Assembly: GCA_937911965.1 (NCBI GenBank)
Contig: CALDPL010000279.1
Span: 1 to 10,801 of the forward strand
Reading direction: 5' to 3'
DNA: 10,801 bases
Source: an uncultured Allomuricauda sp.
GTDB lineage: Bacteria > Bacteroidota > Bacteroidia > Flavobacteriales > Flavobacteriaceae
In this document: piece by piece, positions 6,054 through 10,801 of the stretch
Layout: the number at the start of each line of letters is the position of its first letter
How positions within the stretch are numbered: position 1 is the first letter of the stretch
Program-made: the position numbers and the translations under genes
The notes under the pieces: generated by a model
Told to the model about the DNA's origin: nothing
What the model saw: the letters and a program-made list of their open reading frames with translations, nothing else
The model's database searches: none

Positions 6054-7922
6054 ATGAAGCGACTGTTGTTATCTTCCATCATTGTCATCATAGGGTTTAC
6101 CTTTATCGGTAGGCTGTCCTATCTGCAACTGATCCGCTTTTCCCCGGACCAGATCCTGGAAGATCCGGCCATCAAAAAAATATACGACTATCCCGAACGG
6201 GGCTATATCTACGACAGAAAGGGGAAACTTCTGGTGGGCAACCAACCCGCCTATGACGTGATGGTCATCCCCAGGGAGGTCGAGCCCTTGGATACCTTGG
6301 AATTCTGTGGGCTTTTGGGCATAGACCGGACCACCTTCCTGGCCCGTATGGAAAAGGCCAGGAACTATTCCCCCAGGCTGCCCTCGGTGTTGGTTCCCCA
6401 GCTTTCCAAGGAAGACTATGCCAAGTTGCAGGAAAAAATGAGGCACTATGTGGGCTTCTATATCCAAAAACGCTCCCTGCGCTATTACAACACCAAAAGT
6501 GCGGCCAATGTACTTGGCTATATCAGTGAGGTCAACGAATGGGACTTGCGGGGCAATCCCTATTATGTGGCAGGTGAACTCATGGGGGGCACCGGCATGG
6601 AAAAACAATACGAAGAGGAACTCAGGGGCCAGAAAGGGGTCAAACACATTCAAAAGGACCGCTTCAACCGGGACATCGGCCCCTATAAGGAAGGCAAACT
6701 GGACACGCTGCCCCAAAGGGGCAAAGAATTGCATATAAGCCTGGACAAGGACCTCCAGGAATACGGGGAGCTATTGATGCAGGGAAAACGGGGGGGCATT
6801 GTCGCCCTGGAACCCAAATCTGGGGAAATCCTGGCCATGATCTCCGGCCCCACCTACGATCCGGCCCTTCTGGTGGGGCGACAGCGTTCCAGGAATTACA
6901 ACAAACTCCATTACGATACCATATCCAGACCGACCTGGGACCGTTCCATTCTGGCCCAACAGTCCCCCGGTTCCCCCTTTAAGATCCTCAATGCCCTGGC
7001 CGCACTGCAGGAAGGGGTGATCACCCCCGAAACCCGAATCAGGTGCTACAACGGCTTCTATGTGGGCAATACCTTAAGGGGCTGTCACTGTGGGGGTGGG
7101 AACCGCGATCTGATCACGGGGATCTACCTATCCTGCAATGCCTATTTTGCGGGGACCTTCAGAAAGATCTACGACAAATTCCCCACCACGGACCAGGGCA
7201 TGGACGTCTGGGAGGCCCATATGAAGAGTTTTGGGCTGGGCAACTTCCTGGGAACGGACCTGCCCACGGGGGCCCCCGGCCGGATCCCCGATCAGGCCTA
7301 TCACGACAAATGGTACGGGGATGGGCGTTGGGCCGCCTCCACGATCATTTCAAATTCCATTGGACAGGGAGAGGTTGCCGCCACCCCCCTGCAGTTGGCC
7401 AATATGACAGCGGCCATAGCCAACCGTGGCTATTACTACACCCCCCACCTGATCAAGAAAATCGGAAATTCCTCCAATATAGACCCCAAATTCACCCAGC
7501 CCCATTATACCAGCATCGACCGTAAACACTTCGATCCCATCATAGAGGGGATGGCCAATGTGTACAAATACGGAACGGCCCGATGGATACAGATTCCCGG
7601 GGTTGAAATCGCCGGGAAGACCGGAACGGTGGAAAACTTCATTCGCCTGGACGGGGAACGGATGCAATTGACGGACCATTCCATCTTCGTGGCCTTTGCC
7701 CCGGTGGAAAATCCCCAGATCGCCCTGGCGGTCTATATCGAAAACGGATACTACGGGTCGCGATACGCCGGGCATATCGCCTCCCTATTGATCGAAAAGT
7801 ACATCAAGGGCACCATCACAAGGACCGACCTGGAAAAGAGAATGCTGGAAAAGAGCCTGGAAGAGGAATATGCCAAGCCCTATAGTGGCGAACCCTTCAA
7901 GATCAACGAATATGTTTGGTAA
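6054..7922 (+). CDS. mrdA: Penicillin-binding protein 2 (elongation transpeptidase)
   Basis: Class B penicillin-binding protein; cross-links peptidoglycan in the periplasm together with the RodA polymerase and is a beta-lactam target. It has 622 residues: N-terminal membrane anchor (about 4-24), dimerisation/pedestal domain (about 45-220, opening with YPERGYIYDRKGKLLVGNQPAYD), and transpeptidase domain. All three active-site motifs are present: S307-P-F-K310 (SxxK), S360-C-N362 (SxN) and K522-T-G-T525. Between the first two lie C331, then C344-H-C346 (RGCHCGGGN), and C361 inside the SxN motif: four cysteines and a histidine within 31 residues, absent from E. coli PBP2 as I recall it. I recall similar cysteines in Bacteroidota PBP2, so this is probably a lineage trait rather than a local oddity. 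Its last 11 nt overlap rodA. Confidence 0.96.
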   Translation: MKRLLLSSIIVIIGFTFIGRLSYLQLIRFSPDQILEDPAIKKIYDYPERGYIYDRKGKLLVGNQPAYDVMVIPREVEPLDTLEFCGLLGIDRTTFLARMEKARNYSPRLPSVLVPQLSKEDYAKLQEKMRHYVGFYIQKRSLRYYNTKSAANVLGYISEVNEWDLRGNPYYVAGELMGGTGMEKQYEEELRGQKGVKHIQKDRFNRDIGPYKEGKLDTLPQRGKELHISLDKDLQEYGELLMQGKRGGIVALEPKSGEILAMISGPTYDPALLVGRQRSRNYNKLHYDTISRPTWDRSILAQQSPGSPFKILNALAALQEGVITPETRIRCYNGFYVGNTLRGCHCGGGNRDLITGIYLSCNAYFAGTFRKIYDKFPTTDQGMDVWEAHMKSFGLGNFLGTDLPTGAPGRIPDQAYHDKWYGDGRWAASTIISNSIGQGEVAATPLQLANMTAAIANRGYYYTPHLIKKIGNSSNIDPKFTQPHYTSIDRKHFDPIIEGMANVYKYGTARWIQIPGVEIAGKTGTVENFIRLDGERMQLTDHSIFVAFAPVENPQIALAVYIENGYYGSRYAGHIASLLIEKYIKGTITRTDLEKRMLEKSLEEEYAKPYSGEPFKINEYVW

Positions 7923-9195
7923 CAGGCCCTTTGGCAGGATCGATTGGCTGACGGTCTTCCTCTACGTCATCCTGGTCTTTATCGGTTGGATCAACATTTA
8001 TTCCACCACCCAGAGTGATGGCCACAATGAGATCTTTGATTTTTCCACCCTCTACGGCAAGCAATTGATCTTAATCGGCCTGGCCTTTTTAGGGGTCCTA
8101 TTGGTACTCTTTGTGGAATCCAGCTTTTTTGAACGTTTCGCTTCCATTTTCTATATCATTTCCATAGTCCTGTTATTGGGCCTCTTTGTCTTTGGAAGGA
8201 CCATTGCCGGGGCCACCTCCTGGTACGACCTTGGTTTTTTCAACCTACAGCCCTCGGAATTGGCCAAGGTCACCACCGCCCTGGCCCTGGCCAAGTACCT
8301 TTCGGACATACAGACCGACATACGCAACCCCAAACACCAGGGCTTTGCCCTGCTGATCATTTTGCTGCCGGCCCTGCTCATCCTGCCCCAACCCGACCCG
8401 GGCAGCTCCCTGATCTATTTCTCCCTCTTCTTTGTGCTTTTTAGGGAGGGCTTCCCGATCTATTATCTGGGAATATTGCTGTGCATGGTGCTGCTCTTTG
8501 CCACTACCCTGATGTTCGGAACGGTCTGGGTCGTCATCGGGCTTATCACCCTGACCCTTTTGGTCTATACCTTCAAAAAGGCCTCCCTTAGGATACCGGT
8601 ACTGCCTGTATTGGGAATCATCACCCTCTCCATTCTCTTCTCCCTATCGGTCAACCTGGTCTTCGAGAAGGTCTTTGAACAGCGGCACCGAGATCGTTTT
8701 GCACTCTGGCTCCGCCTGGAAAAGGACGAGGGCAAGTTGGAGGAGATCCGGAAGACCATAGGCTACAACACCTACCAATCCGAAAAGGCCATAGAGTCGG
8801 GGGGCTTCTTCGGCAAGGGCTTTCTGGAAGGTACCCGTACCAAGGGGAACTTTGTCCCGGAACAGCACACGGACTACATCTTCAGTTCCCTGGGGGAGGA
8901 ATGGGGCTTTGTGGGCACCGTGGGGGTGGTATTGTTGTTCTCGATTTTCTTTTTGAGGCTGATCCATTTGGCGGAACGGCAAAAAAGCGATTTCAGCCGC
9001 ATGTACGGCTATGGGGCCATTTCGATACTGCTGTTCCACTACTTCATCAATATAGGAATGGTCATTGGCCTGTTGCCCACCATTGGGGTTCCCCTGCCCT
9101 TTTTCAGCTATGGGGGATCGGGCTTGATCTTCTTTTCCATACTGTTGTTCATCTTCCTCAAACTGGACTCCAACCGGCTCAAGGACGGAATCTAG
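7912..9195 (+). CDS. rodA: Rod shape-determining protein RodA (SEDS glycosyltransferase)
   Basis: Polytopic SEDS-family polymerase that extends glycan strands from lipid II and pairs with PBP2. From ATG 7912 it has 427 residues and about ten membrane spans. Conserved segments: GATSWYDLGFFNLQPSELAKV (from residue 100), PDPGSS, GKGFLEGTRTKGNFVPEQHTDYIF containing the presumed catalytic Asp321 (equivalent to Asp262 of E. coli RodA, from memory), and LPTIGVPLPFFSYGGSGL. The protein is longer than the roughly 370 residues of E. coli RodA, mainly through a charged insertion before GGFFGKG (about 245-295). The frame is open back to 7870, but ATG 7912 gives the normal short N-terminus before the first helix and the 11-nt overlap with mrdA typical of coupled genes. 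It ends in the shared CTAG with the convergent nuclease gene. Confidence 0.95.
   Translation: MFGNRPFGRIDWLTVFLYVILVFIGWINIYSTTQSDGHNEIFDFSTLYGKQLILIGLAFLGVLLVLFVESSFFERFASIFYIISIVLLLGLFVFGRTIAGATSWYDLGFFNLQPSELAKVTTALALAKYLSDIQTDIRNPKHQGFALLIILLPALLILPQPDPGSSLIYFSLFFVLFREGFPIYYLGILLCMVLLFATTLMFGTVWVVIGLITLTLLVYTFKKASLRIPVLPVLGIITLSILFSLSVNLVFEKVFEQRHRDRFALWLRLEKDEGKLEEIRKTIGYNTYQSEKAIESGGFFGKGFLEGTRTKGNFVPEQHTDYIFSSLGEEWGFVGTVGVVLLFSIFFLRLIHLAERQKSDFSRMYGYGAISILLFHYFINIGMVIGLLPTIGVPLPFFSYGGSGLIFFSILLFIFLKLDSNRLKDGI
9192..9195. other. CTAG tetranucleotide serving as stop codon for two convergent genes
   Basis: rodA ends with TAG at 9193-9195 and the nuclease gene ends with TAG read from 9194 to 9192. 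The palindrome CTAG therefore terminates both frames, giving a tail-to-tail overlap of 3 nt with no intergenic space for a terminator. Seen directly. Confidence 0.95.
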
Positions 9196-9986
9196 CGTCC
9201 CCAAAGGGAGGAAGCCGCCTTGGACTCGATCCGGTGCTGCCATTCCCGGGACTGCTTTTCAAAGAAATCCAGGCCGGTCAAAACCTCCAGGGAATCCACG
9301 GAAACCAAGAACTCTTCCAAGGACCTGGAACTTTCCACGGCCGGCACCAAAAAGGACAGGGCTTCCAAATCCGTTCCATTTTGGCGCAGCACGATCTTAA
9401 AAAAGGTCCTGGGCACATCCACATCCTCCGGACCGATCTCCTGTAGGCCCCCTTCCAGGACCCCTCCGGTGATCACGATCAGGTCCCCGTGCCTTCTGCA
9501 CCACTGTCGAACCTGCTGTTCCAAACGGTTCCAGATCCCCGCATTGAATTCCTTGTCCTGCGGACTGATGTTGCTGGTATAAAAAGTCTCGTTATAGGCC
9601 TCCTCGGAAAAGCGCCGGTCTCCGGCCGGGACGAGATGCCCCCGATCATAGCCCGACCCGCGGTAGTTCCGCCAATCGGCAGAACCGGTCGCCACCCCGG
9701 GATCTTCGATAAAAAAGGGCCTCTTGCGATCGTCCTGGGTCAAATGTTCCCGTTTCAGCCCATAGGCCACCCATTCGGCCTGTTCATGGGGTTCGGAATA
9801 GGACAGGGTATAATACTTGTGATGGACCAGGGCACCCGTGGAGGAAGAAGGCAGAAAATCGGCCTCGATCCCATGGATTTCCCCGTTCCCAATGGTAGAG
9901 ACGGCAGGGGAATAAAACTCCTCGAACAGCCAAAAGCCGATAACGCAAAGGGCCAATAACAAGCTGTATAGGGTTCGGTTCTTCAA
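9192..9986 (-). CDS. Exported DNA/RNA non-specific endonuclease (DRGH/beta-beta-alpha-metal family)
   Basis: Sugar-non-specific nuclease of the Serratia NucA/EndA type, acting outside the cytosol to degrade DNA and RNA for nutrients or clearance. It has 264 residues, with an N-terminal signal peptide or anchor (about 5-21). The active-site motif D114-R-G-H117 is followed by SNISPQ (N139), FNAGIWNRLE (N148, E156); the N139-N148-E156 spacing equals that of Serratia nuclease Asn110-Asn119-Glu127 (from memory), so all catalytic and Mg-binding positions are kept. The start is TTG 9986: no ATG or GTG precedes it before the in-frame stop at 10001-9999, and the protein has no internal Met. Only 24 bp separate this start from the terminator-like hairpin below prc, leaving little room for a promoter. 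It is convergent with rodA, with overlapping stops. Confidence 0.93.
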   Translation of the reverse strand: MKNRTLYSLLLALCVIGFWLFEEFYSPAVSTIGNGEIHGIEADFLPSSSTGALVHHKYYTLSYSEPHEQAEWVAYGLKREHLTQDDRKRPFFIEDPGVATGSADWRNYRGSGYDRGHLVPAGDRRFSEEAYNETFYTSNISPQDKEFNAGIWNRLEQQVRQWCRRHGDLIVITGGVLEGGLQEIGPEDVDVPRTFFKIVLRQNGTDLEALSFLVPAVESSRSLEEFLVSVDSLEVLTGLDFFEKQSREWQHRIESKAASSLWGR

Positions 9987-10010
9987 GGAAATTTTTGATT
10001 AAAAATAGAA

Positions 10011-10031
10011 ACCGGCCCTTTTGGAGCCGGT
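10011..10031 (-). terminator. Intrinsic terminator downstream of prc
   Basis: In the minus-strand transcript ACCGGC and GCCGGT form a 6-bp stem, extendable by two C:G pairs past one bulged T, with an AAAA loop, followed by TTCTATTTTT. It starts 23 nt after the prc stop codon, the usual place. On the plus strand a T-rich stretch also follows the hairpin, so it could act in both directions. Because it sits just before the nuclease start, it may act as an attenuator rather than a full stop. Confidence 0.7.
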
Positions 10032-10054
10032 CCCGTTTATTTTTCATTGGGTTT

Positions 10055-10801
10055 CTATCCCTTTACACTGGCCAGTTTTCCCTCCACTTTTTTGATGTTG
10101 TCCATATGAAGGTCCTTGAGCACATTGACCGCTTCTTCCACATAGATGTCCTTGGCCAATTCCTTGTGCCAACGGTCCCTTTTCTCCCGAAGGATGGAAT
10201 CCTTGGTAAAGAGCTCGGTCTCGTATTTCAGGGATTCAAAGGTCAATTTGGAATCGTATTCCCTAAGGTTCTTAAAGCGTTCGGATTGCTTTTTGGCCCG
10301 ATCCGCCTTGGCGACATAGTCGTCATAGTTCAAGGGGATCACATTTTCATCCTGTTGCTCCTTGATCCATTTGGCGTTCTCCTCGATCAAGGTGATGTGC
10401 GGGTTGTCCGCAAGGCGTTTCTTGCTCTTTTCCAAGGCTTCGTCAAAGTCGATATACCCATCCCATACCTGGTAATCGGCAGGATCAATCTTGTCCCAGC
10501 CCAAGGGATTTTGCTGATCGCGTTCGCCAAGGTCTATATAACTGTAGCGGTCCGGGACCACGATATCGCTTTTGACCCCTTCCAATTGGGTGGAGCCCCC
10601 ATTGATCCTATAGAACTTTTGGGTGGTCAGTTTGATGGCCCCCAGATCCCCGTGTTCGTTTCCGTGCACCAGGTTGGACAAGGGGATGACATTCTGTACG
10701 GTTCCCTTGCCGAAAGTCTGGGCACTGCCAATGACCACGGCCCTTTTGTAGTCCTGCATGGCCGCGGCCAAGATCTCGGATGCCGAAGCGGAGAGCTCGT
10801 T
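10055..10801 (-). CDS. prc: Tail-specific (carboxy-terminal processing) protease Prc, C-terminal part (partial)
   Basis: Periplasmic serine protease that cleaves proteins from their C-terminus; family S41. The window holds the last 248 codons and the 5' end lies beyond the right edge. The first visible residues are NELSASASEILAAAMQDY, the segment carrying the catalytic serine (middle S of SASAS, codon 10786-10784), followed by TFGKGTVQ with the catalytic lysine; both fit the Ser430/Lys455 dyad of E. coli Prc from memory, with one extra residue between them. After the protease core comes the long charged helical tail (about 130 residues, rich in Lys and Glu) typical of the Prc subgroup rather than the shorter CtpA proteases. 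A clear hairpin terminator follows. In E. coli Prc also processes PBP3 and tunes wall hydrolases, so its closeness to the elongasome genes is suggestive but unproven. Confidence 0.93.
   Translation of the reverse strand, partial: NELSASASEILAAAMQDYKRAVVIGSAQTFGKGTVQNVIPLSNLVHGNEHGDLGAIKLTTQKFYRINGGSTQLEGVKSDIVVPDRYSYIDLGERDQQNPLGWDKIDPADYQVWDGYIDFDEALEKSKKRLADNPHITLIEENAKWIKEQQDENVIPLNYDDYVAKADRAKKQSERFKNLREYDSKLTFESLKYETELFTKDSILREKRDRWHKELAKDIYVEEAVNVLKDLHMDNIKKVEGKLASVKG

Noticed and set aside
7870..7911. Upstream extension of RodA by 14 residues (start at 7870).
   Set aside because: It would overlap mrdA by over 50 nt and start from a non-ATG codon, while ATG 7912 gives a normal RodA N-terminus.
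1..10801. Search for CRISPR repeats, tRNA or rRNA genes, insertion sequences, att sites and phage or defence genes.
   Set aside because: No direct repeat series, cloverleaf, transposase motif or integrase seen; gaps between genes never exceed about 125 bp.

Overview
The window looks like chromosome of a high-GC member of the Bacteroidota, most likely the Flavobacteriaceae. Three things point there: the HYC_CC_PP-type protein beside a TonB-dependent receptor with a carboxypeptidase-regulatory-like N-terminal domain; TAnnTTTG-type -7 promoter elements with no clear Shine-Dalgarno sites; and the gene order purH-mreB-mreC-mreD-mrdA-rodA. Codon use is rich in GGG and CCC. Genus cannot be fixed from this sequence alone.

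Left part, minus strand (1-1343): a probable two-gene operon reading leftward. It encodes a small exported protein of the HYC_CC_PP type and then the N-terminal part of a TonB-dependent receptor, which starts at GTG 849. An 11-bp perfect inverted repeat (850-860 / 924-934) joins the first gene's stop codon to the base just before the receptor's start, and could form an mRNA stem that controls receptor translation. The outermost 42 bases do not continue the receptor: they encode the KMSKS loop of a class I aminoacyl-tRNA synthetase, probably valyl. This is most likely a misassembly or chimeric join.

Centre, plus strand (1469-9195): a divergent control region (1344-1468) leads into a GAF-domain free methionine-(R)-sulfoxide reductase, then purH (last two steps of IMP synthesis), then the rod-shape (elongasome) cluster mreB, mreC, mreD, mrdA (PBP2) and rodA. 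MreB filaments, the MreC/MreD membrane scaffold, the PBP2 transpeptidase and the RodA glycosyltransferase together build the lateral cell wall. mreC/mreD and mrdA/rodA overlap (8 and 11 nt), suggesting translational coupling. The mreB-mreC gap carries a perfect -7 promoter motif and a small GC hairpin.

Right part, minus strand (9192-10801): an exported DRGH-type DNA/RNA non-specific endonuclease, convergent with rodA and sharing the CTAG stop tetranucleotide, and upstream of it the C-terminal part of a Prc-type tail-specific protease that runs off the window. A strong hairpin with a T-tract separates them.

Most of the window is conserved housekeeping sequence. I see no mobile element, CRISPR array, tRNA, rRNA or defence system. 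The observations most worth checking are the tRNA-synthetase junction at the left edge, the stem sequestering the receptor start, and the intercistronic elements between mreB/mreC and prc/nuclease.
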